Assembly: GCA_032164295.1 (NCBI GenBank)
Contig: JAJHTX010000017.1
Coordinates: forward strand, 1 to 34,712
Direction: 5' to 3'
DNA length: 34,712 nt
From: Inonotus obliquus
Lineage: Eukaryota; Basidiomycota; Agaricomycetes; Hymenochaetales; Hymenochaetaceae
Of the stretch, positions 9,685 to 34,642 are shown piece after piece. The translations under genes were made by a program, and so were the position numbers. The notes beneath the pieces were generated by a model that saw nothing but the letters and a program-made list of their open reading frames with translations, was not told where the DNA came from and did no database searches. Position 1 is the stretch's first letter. Each line of letters starts with the position of its first letter.

Positions 9685-12600
9685 TTACCATAAGATAAAA
9701 ATTAAAGATGAAATATAAACAATCATTAATCTAAAAAAATCTATGCCTAATATAGAAGATGAAGGTAAAATACCACTTGTATCAAGTAATATAGGACTAA
9801 ATATTAAAAATATTAAAAATAATAAACCTAATGTTATATATAAAGCATAAGTTGTTATTATTCCCGTATCTAATTTAGCTATATTTTCACCTGTATTTTT
9901 TAATATAGTTGAGACACCATGAGGACCTACTGTTTCAATCACTCCTCTATCTAATACTTTTGATATAATATAACCTATATGTAAACCTTTACTAATTATA
10001 AATTGATTGTATAGTATATCAAAATAATATTGACCGTTTAAGAAGCTATATATTTTTCTAAATAATGAATTTTCAGATAAATTATTGAGAATATTTGGGG
10101 AAATTAGATATAAATATATGGCTAGTAAACCACCGATTATACTTAGTATTGAAGGTAATAATTTTAACCCTATATTCATTGAAAATTCAGCTTCCACTAG
10201 AGAAATATTATTAGGATGTATATATAAAGCATTGCCAAAAAAATCTGTCCCTATTCCTACAAATAAATCTGAGAAAACGAAACCAAAGAAAATACTAAAT
10301 AAAGATAATATTAGCAAAGGTATTACAACAGCTATTTTAGCTTCATGTATATTAACATAAGTTGACCGAGGTCCATTAGGAGAAGTTAAAAATACTAGAG
10401 AAATTAGTCTAAATGAATAGAATGAGGTTAAACCAGCAGTAATACTACCTAAAACATAAGCATATGTTGAACTAAAACTATATTGAGAATAAGCTAATTC
10501 TATAATTAAATCTTTACTATAGAAACCAGATAGCCAAGGTAACCCTAATAAAGCTATAGTTCCTACTAACATAGCAGATGAAATAAATGGTAAAAATTTT
10601 ATTAAACCACCTAATTTTCTAATATCTTGCTCATCCGCAGCGCTGTGAATAATGGCTCCAGCACCTAAGAATAATAATGCTTTAAAGAAAGCATGATTAA
10701 CTACATGCATTAAAGCTACATTGTATTGACTAAGACCGACAGCCATTACCATATAACCTAATTGACTAATAGTACTGAAAGCTATTATTCTTTTTATGTC
10801 GTTTAAAACTAAACCACAAGTTGCTGCAAAGAAAGCAGTAGAAGCACCAATTAAAGTTATTACTAATAATGCTGTTGAACTATATTCTAATATTGGAGAA
10901 GATCGTACTAATAAATATAATCCTGCTGTTACTAGAGTAGCTGCGTGAAGTAAAGCACTAACAGGTGTAGGCAAAATTGTTATTATTTAAATTTGAAAAA
11001 GAATGATTTTTTTTTCTTTTTTTTTTTTCAACTAAATAGTCTGTAAAAATACAGCAAGGACTTTCGTCTTTAATCGGACTATCTCATCCCTATAACTATT
11101 TATAGGGCTTCACATATAGTCTCTGAGGATCCTACTTATATTTTGTGACAAAACAAAATATTTTTGTTTCCTGCTGATTGCCCATTGTAATATCTTTAAG
11201 ATTGTAACTAATTTAAACTATAAACTTTTTTTTTTGCTTTAGTTTATTTTATTGTTTTAATAGTACTTAAAGCTTTAGAAGTTTCCAGCACACAGTGAAG
11301 TTTAAGGAGGCCCCTACAAAAAATAATTTCCGAGCTTATATAAAAAAGAACTAAGCAAGTTTGGCTCAACTAGTTCTCGTACTTTAGGCATACTTAATTT
11401 ACTAATTCGAATGCGATATCTATTTGTGAGTATATTTCGTACTTTAAGTGTTGAATTAAGATCATATTTAAGTAAAAGATTTTGAAGTGTAATACACTCT
11501 TCTTTAGTGAAAGATTCAGTGCACAATATTACAGTGTGAGTTCGACCGTAATTCTCAAAGTACCCATCATCCAAAAACCAGTGAGCTAAAGATTTAGGCG
11601 AGAACATTGGTTCAATACAACTAGGTACTATTTTAATAAATTTATTTTGAGTTGGTTCCCATTTGTACCAAAGTTTTTGTAAACAAGTCAAAACAGGTGA
11701 AGCACTAGTTTCGAAACGATATTGAGTAATAGCTTTTCCAGCATGGTGTTCTAGCTGTAAGTTAGGATAAGGTACTAAACTACCAACTTTAAAATAAGAA
11801 TAAACATCTTCACGTAAATAATCTATACTTGAGGCTCACATAGTCATCTGATATCTAGCATTACCACGGATTATTCCATTCTTAGTTCGAGAACCAGGGC
11901 GCAAGCTACCATCACCAAGCATATTCCCGGTTATAGTATATAGCTTATCTTTAGGTACTGTTAGAAGAATAACAGGTAAACTACTCTCTATTTTAGCCAT
12001 ACAAACTAAATTAGTAACTGAATACAATGTATTACAATCTAAAATAAAATAATATAGAAAAATAAAAATATAAAGCTTAAATAAGATAAAAATCAAATTA
12101 ATTCGAGCCTCCATAGAACCGGGTAACCAACTATGTAATCCTAATTGAGCACTTTTAGCCATAGCACCCATGAAAAGTAATAAGCTTATAATAGTTATAG
12201 CAGTTTCATTCACAAAAGGCGCTAAAGAAAATATAGTAGAGTAATCTAATGAACCGAACATTGCGAATAAAGCAAAAAAACCGATACTTAGTCCCATATC
12301 ACCTACTCTATTCATAGTTAAAGCTAAAATAGCTGCTTTATTTGCTTGTATTCTAGTAAAATAAAAATTAATTAATAAATAAGAAACTACTCCTATACCT
12401 TCCCAACCAACAAACATTACGAAATAGTTAGCTCCAGAAGCTAATAATAACATGAAAAAAGTGAATAAAGATAAATATGAAAAGAACCGTTGGTTGTGTG
12501 GGTCAGAAGATAGATAGTCAATAGAATAAATATGAATTAAACTAGAAATATATAAAACAGGAATAAACATAGATACTGTTAATTGATCAAATAAAAATTC

Positions 12601-12822
12601 CCAAGAAATAGACATAAACTCAGAATCAACCCAACTTAATAAGTTAATTGAAACCGGTGAACCGCAAATACCTACTTCATAAAAAGATATTGTGGCTAGT
12701 AAAGATGAAAGTAATAAACAAGTACAAGTTATAAAATGTGCACCTGAAACACCTATTTTTCTACCCATTAATCCTGAAACTAATGAGCCTAAAAAAGGTA
12801 AAATTAATATTGATAAATACAT
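9685..12822 (-). CDS. nad5: NADH dehydrogenase subunit 5 (2 exons)
   Basis: Proton-pumping antiporter-like subunit of complex I. Exons 12822-12106 and 10971-9685 give 667 aa. Exon 1 contains the conserved FVGWEGIGVVSYLLI and NRVGDMGLSIG segments and stops within LHSWLPGSMEA. Exon 2 resumes with PTPVSALLHAATLVTAG, includes NHAFFKALLFLGAGAIIH, and runs to the C-terminal TM helices. Join GCT/CCT restores SMEA-PTPVSALLHAA. Its ATG overlaps the nad4L stop by one base (TAATG), the usual fungal nad4L-nad5 arrangement, implying co-transcription. Confidence 0.97.
10972..12105 (-). mobile_element. group I intron, nad5 intron 1
   Basis: 1134 nt between GCT (12106) and CCT (10971), ending in G. The common core sits 3' of the ORF (minus strand AGGATCCTCAGAGACTATATG at about 11134-11113, with CAGCAGGAAAC at about 11178-11167). 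GC content of the ORF part is visibly higher than in neighbouring introns. Confidence 0.88.
11314..12105 (-). CDS. LAGLIDADG (type 2) homing endonuclease, nad5 intron 1, read through one UGA
   Basis: In-frame extension of nad5 exon 1, about 263 residues if the TGA at 11838-11836 is Trp, as in the fungal mitochondrial code. Motif 1 ITGNMLGDGSLR is about 11950-11910; the frame then crosses TGA (YQMTM-W-ASSIDYL) and continues with VGSLVPYPNLQLE, ITQYRFETSASPV and motif 2 LAHWFLDDGYF, ending LYKLGNYFL. The family needs both halves, so homology itself supports sense decoding of UGA. With UGA as a stop, neither half would be a complete nuclease. Confidence 0.86.
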
Positions 12823-13088
12823 TAAGATTTAAGTGAAATATTTCCTCTTAATCGATAATAAGCAACTAAAATACTTAAACCTATTACTGATTCAGCTCCG
12901 GCTATAGCTATTATATAAATACTAAAAGTTTGACCAATATTGTCATCAAAACCAAAACTTGAAATAAGTATTAACAATGTTACAGCTAGAAGCATAATTT
13001 CAATTGCAATTATCATTAGGATTATATTTTTTCTGTTTAAAATAAAACCTAAAATACCTATTAAAAATAATGCTAATGCAAGATTCAT
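12822..13088 (-). CDS. nad4L: NADH dehydrogenase subunit 4L
   Basis: 88-aa membrane subunit of complex I with three TM helices: MNLALALFLIGILGFIL, then IILMIIAIEIMLLAVTLLIL (with the conserved Glu), then YIIAIAGAESVIGLSILVAY (conserved Glu in AGAES). An in-frame ATG at 13133 would add 15 residues not found in the family, so 13088 is preferred. The stop TAA shares its last A with the nad5 ATG. Confidence 0.96.
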   Translation of the reverse strand: MNLALALFLIGILGFILNRKNIILMIIAIEIMLLAVTLLILISSFGFDDNIGQTFSIYIIAIAGAESVIGLSILVAYYRLRGNISLKS

Positions 13089-13133
13089 TTTAGTTGCTTT
13101 AAAACCATTGGGGTACGAAATAATATTAAACAA

Positions 13134-13498
13134 AAAGAGATATCAAAACAATATAAAGCTCAATAAAGTTAAACTAAATTAACTTTTGATAAATTATAAA
13201 AAATATCTCTAGTTAGAACGATAAAAACCTTATTTTATTCTAATCCTAAATTTAAGGTTTTACAACCTCACCCTTTAATTAAAGGGGTTTCTCTTTGTCT
13301 TTTGGGTTTGTTTTAAAATTAAAACCCCCAAAATTGAGAAGGTAAGAGTTATAGGGGTTAAAACCACTATTTTACTTTCTATAATTTATTTTAAGTAAAA
13401 TTTGTTATTAGGTAAAATTTTCACAAATCAACAAGAGAAAGTAAAAAACAATATTTTCTTATTTTGTTTTAAGCTCTCCAAATAAATTAAAAACTTAA
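13134..13498. repeat. intergenic region with strong hairpins between the cox1-linked ORF and nad4L
   Basis: Holds a perfect 16-bp palindrome ccctttaattaaaggg (13271-13286) and directly after it a longer imperfect inverted repeat: tctc...ttttggg (about 13291-13307) against cccccaaaattgaga (about 13325-13339), with an AT-rich loop. No ORF. Possibly an RNA-processing or 3'-end stability element; that role is inferred only. Confidence 0.65.
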
Positions 13499-14372
13499 TT
13501 AACTTGAACCCCTAGTAAATTCAAGATCTTTAGATACTGATAATTCTCTTCCTAAAGTAAGATCAGGTTTAAGATCATATCCATATCTGTGATCTGTAAA
13601 GACTAAACTTTGACCGTTTGCACAACCATGTTTTATTTGACTTATCTGATTGAAATTAACATCAAATCTTTCAGGTTCTTGAAATTGTTTTACATTATCA
13701 ATTAGCAAGTTTTTACAAGCAGCAAATAGTTTTAAACCCTCAGATGCACCAGGATCTTGAATAATAGCTTCAGTTTCCGTTTTTATAGCGTTTAACTCTT
13801 CCATAGATGCATTATTATTAATTAAATCTTTAGTAATCATTCGTCCAGAGGCATAATCATTTAATTTTGCTTGATTATAATCTAAAATAGCTGGATGTAT
13901 ATTATTAGGATTATTATTAGCACTAGAAACATTTTCAATGTTATGAATGTGACCTCTGATATTCATATTAAAAATAGCAGATTCTAAAGGTTTTTCACCT
14001 GAACCAATTTGTGAAAATGGTGATTCTTTAAATTCATCAAATAAAAAGGCAAATTCGCTATTATAAAGATAATTTATATCATAATAAACAATCATATGAA
14101 ATAAAGAAACAGCAAACGGAGGTATGCTATCAACAATATTTAAAGAAAATGAAGAATCTAAAAAGTGGAAAATGGAACAAAAAGGTGTTACAAATTCAAA
14201 AATTTTTAATAAAATTACAGGAGCAAAAAATGAGTATAATAAATAATGAAATATAAATGATAAATAAATAAAAACAATAATTGTACTAAAGTTTAGAGAA
14301 ATATAAAATAACTTTAATATAACAAAATTTAGATTAAAGATTAAATTTGATTTCAAATTAGCCAATCTTTGT
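13499..14372 (-). CDS. unidentified ORF directly downstream of cox1
   Basis: An open frame of about 291 codons starts at the cox1 stop. The same frame extends, overlapping cox1 in another register, to an ATG at 14560. There is no ATG between the cox1 stop and 14095, so the true start is uncertain: TTG near 14365, ATG 14095 (198 aa), or within cox1. The N-terminal part is strongly hydrophobic (about 14330-14180, NFVILKLFYISL to YLLYSFFAPVILL, one or two TM segments). The rest is soluble-looking with charged stretches (MEELNAIKTETEAII, FDVNFNQISQIKHG, HRYGYDLKPDLTLGREL). I do not recognise it. Such a length without stops is unlikely by chance at this AT content. Confidence 0.6.
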
Positions 14373-29363
<14,991 letters not shown>

Positions 29364-29422
29364 TTAAGCTATTCTTTTTCAATTTTGACTTCTTGGCGCT
29401 TTTTGATTAAATAATTTTTATA

Positions 29423-29493
29423 CAACCATTGTAAGATTTAAACTTACTCTACTAGAATAAAGTTCTAGTGTGCACTCTATACACTAAATAGAT
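29423..29493 (-). tRNA. trnK: possible tRNA-Lys (UUU), weakly canonical
   Basis: A 71-nt cloverleaf can be drawn: acceptor ATCTATT/AATGGTT (one mismatch, one G-U), D stem GTGT/GCAC, perfect anticodon stem CTAGA/TCTAG around loop ACTTTAT (anticodon TTT), T arm GTAAG-TTTAAAT-CTTAC. Odd points: C at position 33 instead of U, a T loop without TTC, and a D loop without GG. Could be a divergent or decayed tRNA. It sits 62 bp upstream of cox1. Confidence 0.45.
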
Positions 29494-29611
29494 AAAAAAA
29501 ATTTTATTTTTGTTCTTTTTTTTATTACTTATTTCCTTTTATAGTTAATATTACCCTTATATCTGTGGTTTTTGTAAAACACACAACAGAGTAAATTAAG
29601 ATGTGTTATTA

Positions 29612-30342
29612 CTATAAGCTATAGTAAACACAATTAAAGAACAAGCTAATAGATACGACCCTTGGTAAAAAACAAAAAGCGAATAGACTATTAAAAGCCT
29701 TTTACGGTAGATTAGTAAGAAACCTCGATTAAGGATTTACACTGTTATTGACAATAGTTAAATATCATCTTTCATCACTCTAATTTGCTTAGATTCCCTA
29801 GTGGTCCTGGTTGAATTAGATGAAAAAAATATTACTTCTTACAGGCAAAATTTAACTAAATTACCTAAAATCTATATAGCGTCTATTATTACAGCAAATG
29901 CTAAGGTGTTTCTGTCAGAGTTCAAAAACAATTCTGATTATAAATTATATTACACCAATACTAACTCAAGGTTTTGAAACCAACCACACCCTGAACAACT
30001 AGTAGAAGACAAGAAAATAGGTAAGTTCAAATTAGTAAAATTACTACGCAAAATTGTGACTCTAGCTCCTACAATGTGCGGTGGATTAGAATTGGACGGC
30101 TCTGAATTTACTAAAGTTAAAGGTTTAAAGCCAAAGTAACCGTAGCACCACTAGATGAGCTGTTGACAAAATAAAGTTCAACTAAAGTAAGTCAAGTGAA
30201 ATGGTTTAAGAACCTTTCTGGAAGTACAATTTCAGTGATAGACTTGGCATATAGCTTGAAAACTACAGAAAACTAACGACACCTTGTCGATAGTGGTGAA
30301 AAAGTTGTAGCTACTAGCAACAAAATAGTTAAAATTAATTAG
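29612..30342 (+). pseudogene. dpo: decayed family B DNA polymerase fragment (linear-plasmid type)
   Basis: Plus-strand reading in broken frames matches the C-terminal quarter of the intact polymerase at 31580-34642. Pieces: IKEQANRYDP; LLKAFYGRL (motif B, intact LLLNSLYGRFG); LPKIYIASIITANAKV (LPKTNIAIAASITANARV); YYTNTNSRF (motif C, intact YTDTDSGF, both Asp now Asn); EDKKIGKFKLV; CGGLELDGSEFTKVKGLK; VKWFKNLSGSTISVIDLAY; and VVATSNKIVKIN at the end. Stops and frameshifts interrupt it (TAA near 29669, TGA near 29977, TAA near 30274). The 5' three quarters are missing. Confidence 0.87.
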
Positions 30343-30762
30343 CTATTAACCCTATAATAATATTTAAATATTTTAGGTTGTTTAGTTAAAGATCTTTATA
30401 GGTCGAAGTATTTCCAGAGGAATCCTTTTTGTTTATATAATATAGAATTAAAAGTTTTTAACTCTATAAATTAAATAAAAATTTAACCTTTACAAAGTTA
30501 TAATGGTTGCTTTTTTGTAATAAATAAATATATTTGTTCGATTCCAATAATAGCTAGATATCTTTTTATATATTAGATCTGTTTTTAGCTTAAGACTTAT
30601 TAACTGAGAGTGAGTAACAGGATTTTCAGCTTGTTAGTTTTAAGTATACAACAAGATTTTATATTAATTAGATAGAATTTGTTTAAGCGTAAATAACTTT
30701 AAACTAGAACTTTTAAAGTTATGAGATAAAATATAAACAAAATAAATTATGAAAAAAAAAAT
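30343..30762. other. intergenic region between polymerase pseudogene and small ORF
   Basis: About 420 nt, AT-rich. No ORF, tRNA or intron core recognised. Contains ctattaaccctataataa just after the pseudogene; a similar string (ctattaacctataataa) occurs near 3122, possibly by chance. Confidence 0.55.
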
Positions 30763-31125
30763 ATGAAAAATAAATTGTTATTTGCTTTATTTATTTTAGT
30801 TGCTACAGCATTATTTAATTTCTTTATTTATGAATTGTTGAATAGCCTAGATTTTGAACATTTAGTTGTTATGAAATCTCAAAATAATTTACTATTAAAT
30901 AATCAAGTGTCAGCTAGATATGTTAATAATATAACCTTTACAACAACAGCTGATAAAGCATTCCCCTCATTAAATCTTGGAATTAATGACCCTAGGGCAA
31001 TTGCAGTAATCACTTTAGCTGGTTGCAGTGTAGTAGCTTTAGCTACTGGTTCCGTATTTTCGTTATTACAAGTATTTAAGGTAACTGGAAGTAAAACAGA
31101 AAACATTGAGATGGAGATTATTTAA
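30763..31125 (+). CDS. small membrane protein of unknown function next to the plasmid polymerase
   Basis: 120 aa, ATG to TAA. Two hydrophobic segments: residues about 5-27 (LFALFILVATALFNFFIYEL) and about 87-108 (ITLAGCSVVALATGSVFSLL), separated by a polar, Asn/Thr-rich stretch and followed by a short charged tail. It lies on the polymerase strand 450 bp upstream and among plasmid-derived DNA, so it may be a plasmid gene. I do not recognise the family; a virion-like or terminal-protein-linked role cannot be inferred from sequence alone. Confidence 0.6.
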   Translation: MKNKLLFALFILVATALFNFFIYELLNSLDFEHLVVMKSQNNLLLNNQVSARYVNNITFTTTADKAFPSLNLGINDPRAIAVITLAGCSVVALATGSVFSLLQVFKVTGSKTENIEMEII

Positions 31126-31546
31126 CTAAAATAAAAGTAATTAAAATAAAAAGTAATTAAAATAAAAAGTAATTAAAATAAAAAGTAATTAAATTTTTTA
31201 TTTTCCCTAGTCCTAAACAAGACGAGAAACTGTTTTAAACCAAAAGAAAGGGAATAATTAACCCTTTCCAATATTAAGAATAATTAAATTTAAAAATAGG
31301 GCGCAAACAGGTTTTTAGAAGAAGTAGGGAAGTTATATACTACTAAAATTTATTTTTTTGTGTTGCTGTTATTTTTTGAAATTAAATAAAGTTTTATTCC
31401 AAACGTGTGTTTTGTGAGTGTTTTTATACTAGCATATAAAACAGTCCTGACTATTATTAAATGTAGAAAGGTTTTAAACTAACAATTCTGAACTATTTAG
31501 AACACTTTTTGTTTGTTTTTGTCTTTATTAATTTGATTTTTTTATT
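31126..31546. other. spacer between small ORF and dpo
   Basis: After the tandem repeat the sequence is AT-rich without a coding frame. It contains a short GC-richer segment (31200-31320), including ccctagtcctaaacaagacg and gggcgcaaacagg. No promoter consensus was identified, although a plasmid promoter for dpo would be expected here. Confidence 0.5.
31127..31194 (+). repeat. 16-bp tandem repeat, about 4 copies
   Basis: Direct repeat of aaaataaaaagtaatt; the first copy lacks one A. Starts right at the stop of the small ORF and ends before 31200. Copy number probably varies by slippage. Confidence 0.93.
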
Positions 31547-31579
31547 TTGAAATTAAATAAAAATTTTTTGTTTATTCCC

Positions 31580-34500
31580 ATGCAAAGACATGATATTTTA
31601 TTTAGGTCACCTGAGGTGACTAATCCTTTAATTAGAAGAAATATTCTAAACTTCTTTAAAAAAACTAACTTATTGAAAAGTAATTTCATTAAATTAAGCA
31701 TAAGCTTATACAATGGGAGCGAAATCACCGTATTAGTTAAAGAAACCATTGTTAATAGAACAATTAAAGAGGAAATTAATACTTTAATTCGAAATTTAAT
31801 TGATTCTTTAGCTGTAAGTAATCTATCTTTAAAAACTAGAGATAGAATAACTATTTTTTACACTGAGTCCGACTCTAAGAGTTATTTTAGTTATAAAAAT
31901 AGCTTTAAAGCATACGGTAGAAGATTTTACTCTTCTTTCAGAAGAACTAGTTTAGGCAGAAGATTTTATTCTGTTGCAACTAAAGCTTCTAAATTTGAAT
32001 TTAAATTTATTAATTTAGTGTTCCCTATTTCAGATTCTGATTTTAATTTAACTAAGTTAACTAAAAAATTCTTTTCTGAAGTTAGAGGTTTAAATTATAT
32101 TTCTGTGATAGCCAACGTGAAACTGATTAACGGAAATAGATTTTCGTTAGGTTCACGTTATCCTTTAAACTCGAGCGATCCTAACTCGCAAGCAGCTTAT
32201 ATTGATTATTTGAATAATAAGTATGCTTTGTTAGATAATCGTTACAAAGTTGTTATAGCAGAAACTATATATTTCAATTACACTCAAATAAACGAAGTGA
32301 CATTTTTAAATTCAAAAGCTAAAATAGAAAACCGGAAAGCAGCTGTGAAAGCTCTAGAGGATCTCGACTATAGAAATGAGATCCCAGCTAATTTGCCGGC
32401 TAACACCGAGTATAGAACTTGGGGTCGTGTTGCAAGCTGGATAGATTCTAAAACTGAACGAATCATAGATTTAAAAATAGACATTGGTACTATTTTTAAT
32501 CGACGAGTTCATGTTACTTATTTAGACGCTCAAACTAGAGTTGTGGAAATCTTCTCTAACTTTGCTGGAGCTAAAATTCAGAAATTTACTGATTTTATCA
32601 CTAATTCAATTGAAGGTGATTTTATTAGAAAAGTAGGTGAAAGAACATTCCACATAGCGAACGGTAAGGTACACTTTATCTTTGAAAAATTGTTTACACC
32701 CAAAGAAAAAATTTCTAAGGGTAGAAAAGATAAAAGTTTTAAATTTAACATTTTAACTCTGGATATTGAAACTTATTTAAATTCGGAGAATAAAATGGAA
32801 TTGTTTTGTTTATCTTTTTTCGATGGTTTTAAAACAGAATCTTTTTTTATCTCTGACTATAGTTCAGTAAAAGAACTTATATCTGAGGTACTTAAAAAAC
32901 TGTTAGTAAAAACTAAATCACAAAAAAGTATTTACATTCATAATTCTAGTGATTTTGATTTAATTTTTATTTTAAAATATATAGCAAATCACCCTGGAGT
33001 GGTACTAGAGCCTATTATCAAAGATGGAAAGTTTATTAACTTAAAAATCAAATATGGTTCTAAAAATGAATTCTTTGTCAATTTTAAAGATTCTTTTTTA
33101 TTGCTACCAGCCTCTTTGAGTGGTTTAGCTAAACAATTTAAAGTTAAAACTTTAAAAAGTATTTTCCCATACAAATTTGTAACTAAAGATAATCTTAATT
33201 ACATAGGGGCAGTACCTAGTTTAGATTTATTTGAGGGCTTATCAACAAAAGAATATGAATCTTACGCACAAAATTTTGTAAGTAAAGATTGGAAACTTAA
33301 AATTGAAGCTATCAGATATTGTGAACAGGATTGTATCGCCTTATACCAAGTTATTGAAACTTTTGCTAAATTTATTTATGATCACTTCCAGTTAAATATC
33401 ACCTCTGTTTCCACCTTACCTAGTCTAGCTTTTAAAATTTTTAGAGTACATTTTTTACCTAAATCTCTTACACTGCCTGTTTTGAGTGGAAAAGTCTATG
33501 AAGCAATTAGCAACGCTTACTACGGTGGGCACGTGGAGATGTATATACCACAAAACCCGAAAGGTAAATTTGTATATCATTATGATGTTAACGGCTTATA
33601 CCCTCACGTCATGAAATCTTTTGATTATCCGACAGACATTATTGCGCACTTTATAGGTGACATTACAAAAATGCTTGAATATGTTAACTTATTTAATAAT
33701 TACAAGTCTGTAGTTAAAGTTAGGGTTACTACACCTAAAGTTTTAAGACATCCTATTTTACCGTTTAAAAAAGACGGTACAACCATCTATGGAACAGGAA
33801 CTTGGACTGGGTGGTATTATTCTAATGAAATTACAAATGCTAAAAATTGTGGTTACAAATTCGAAATTCTTGAGGGATACTTGTTTGAAAGTGCTGATTT
33901 ATTTTCGGCTTATGTTGACAAATTAAATATACTTAAAGAACAATCACCCTCAGACTCCCCAATGTATGTAATAGCTAAACTGCTACTTAATTCATTGTAC
34001 GGTAGATTTGGAATGTCCCCTAAAATGTTAACTCACATTATTTTAAGTAGTGAAGATTTATCAGCGTTTGTGCAAAAAATCGGTCTGGATAACTTAGCAG
34101 ATCAAATGGAGTTAGGTAATAAGATTTTAATATCATATTGGCGAGATTTTTCTAATTTGCCTAAAACCAACATTGCTATCGCTGCTTCTATTACGGCTAA
34201 CGCTAGAGTCCATATGTCTATGTTAAAAAACAATCCGAAATTTAAATTGTTTTACACTGACACAGACTCTGGTTTCTTAGATCAACCTTTACCTCCACAT
34301 CTAGTGGACGATAAAAAGTTAGGTTACTTTAAACTTGTGGAAACTCTTACAGATTTTGTGGCTTTAGCTCCCAAAGTTTATGGGGGTAAGACAACTGACG
34401 GTTTAGAATTTACTAAAGTGAAAGGTTTGAAAGCTAAAGTTAGTTTAGATCAACTTAAAGAATTGTTAATTGAAAATAATAATTTAAATGTTGAACAAAC

Positions 34501-34642
34501 TAAATGGTTTAACCACTTAGCTGATAGTACTATTTCTATAAAGGAATTAACTTATAACTTGAAAGCCACTAATTTAAAACGAAATCTTATTTTCAAAAAT
34601 AAGGTATTGGTGGAGACAAGTAATAAAACTATCAGCGAATAG
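31580..34642 (+). CDS. dpo: protein-primed family B DNA polymerase (mitochondrial linear-plasmid type)
   Basis: About 1020 aa from ATG 31580; an upstream in-frame TTG at 31547 would add 11 residues. 3'-5' exonuclease motifs: LDIET (D395, E397), HNSSDFD (N455, D460), YCEQD (Y580, D584). Polymerase motifs: YDVNGLYPHVM (motif A, D669), KLLLNSLYGRFG (motif B, K800), YTDTDSGF (motif C, D894 and D896), then KVYGGKTTDG and KVKGLKAK. All catalytic residues are present, no TGA codons, full length, so it is probably intact. The ~380 residues before the exonuclease match the long N-terminal region of invertron polymerases, which may supply the terminal protein. Opposite strand to all conserved genes, as expected for an insertion. 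Confidence 0.95.
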   Translation: MQRHDILFRSPEVTNPLIRRNILNFFKKTNLLKSNFIKLSISLYNGSEITVLVKETIVNRTIKEEINTLIRNLIDSLAVSNLSLKTRDRITIFYTESDSKSYFSYKNSFKAYGRRFYSSFRRTSLGRRFYSVATKASKFEFKFINLVFPISDSDFNLTKLTKKFFSEVRGLNYISVIANVKLINGNRFSLGSRYPLNSSDPNSQAAYIDYLNNKYALLDNRYKVVIAETIYFNYTQINEVTFLNSKAKIENRKAAVKALEDLDYRNEIPANLPANTEYRTWGRVASWIDSKTERIIDLKIDIGTIFNRRVHVTYLDAQTRVVEIFSNFAGAKIQKFTDFITNSIEGDFIRKVGERTFHIANGKVHFIFEKLFTPKEKISKGRKDKSFKFNILTLDIETYLNSENKMELFCLSFFDGFKTESFFISDYSSVKELISEVLKKLLVKTKSQKSIYIHNSSDFDLIFILKYIANHPGVVLEPIIKDGKFINLKIKYGSKNEFFVNFKDSFLLLPASLSGLAKQFKVKTLKSIFPYKFVTKDNLNYIGAVPSLDLFEGLSTKEYESYAQNFVSKDWKLKIEAIRYCEQDCIALYQVIETFAKFIYDHFQLNITSVSTLPSLAFKIFRVHFLPKSLTLPVLSGKVYEAISNAYYGGHVEMYIPQNPKGKFVYHYDVNGLYPHVMKSFDYPTDIIAHFIGDITKMLEYVNLFNNYKSVVKVRVTTPKVLRHPILPFKKDGTTIYGTGTWTGWYYSNEITNAKNCGYKFEILEGYLFESADLFSAYVDKLNILKEQSPSDSPMYVIAKLLLNSLYGRFGMSPKMLTHIILSSEDLSAFVQKIGLDNLADQMELGNKILISYWRDFSNLPKTNIAIAASITANARVHMSMLKNNPKFKLFYTDTDSGFLDQPLPPHLVDDKKLGYFKLVETLTDFVALAPKVYGGKTTDGLEFTKVKGLKAKVSLDQLKELLIENNNLNVEQTKWFNHLADSTISIKELTYNLKATNLKRNLIFKNKVLVETSNKTISE

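Noticed and set aside
10085..10360. Plus-strand ORF opposite nad5
   Set aside because: Antisense shadow of conserved nad5 exon 2.
12940..13182. Plus-strand ORF opposite nad4L
   Set aside because: Antisense shadow of nad4L; peptide is low-complexity Ile/Lys/Asn.
30903..31106. Minus-strand ORF opposite the small membrane protein gene
   Set aside because: Shadow frame; the plus-strand ORF is longer, starts with ATG and fits the local orientation.
32989..33174. Minus-strand ORF inside dpo
   Set aside because: Shadow of the intact polymerase.
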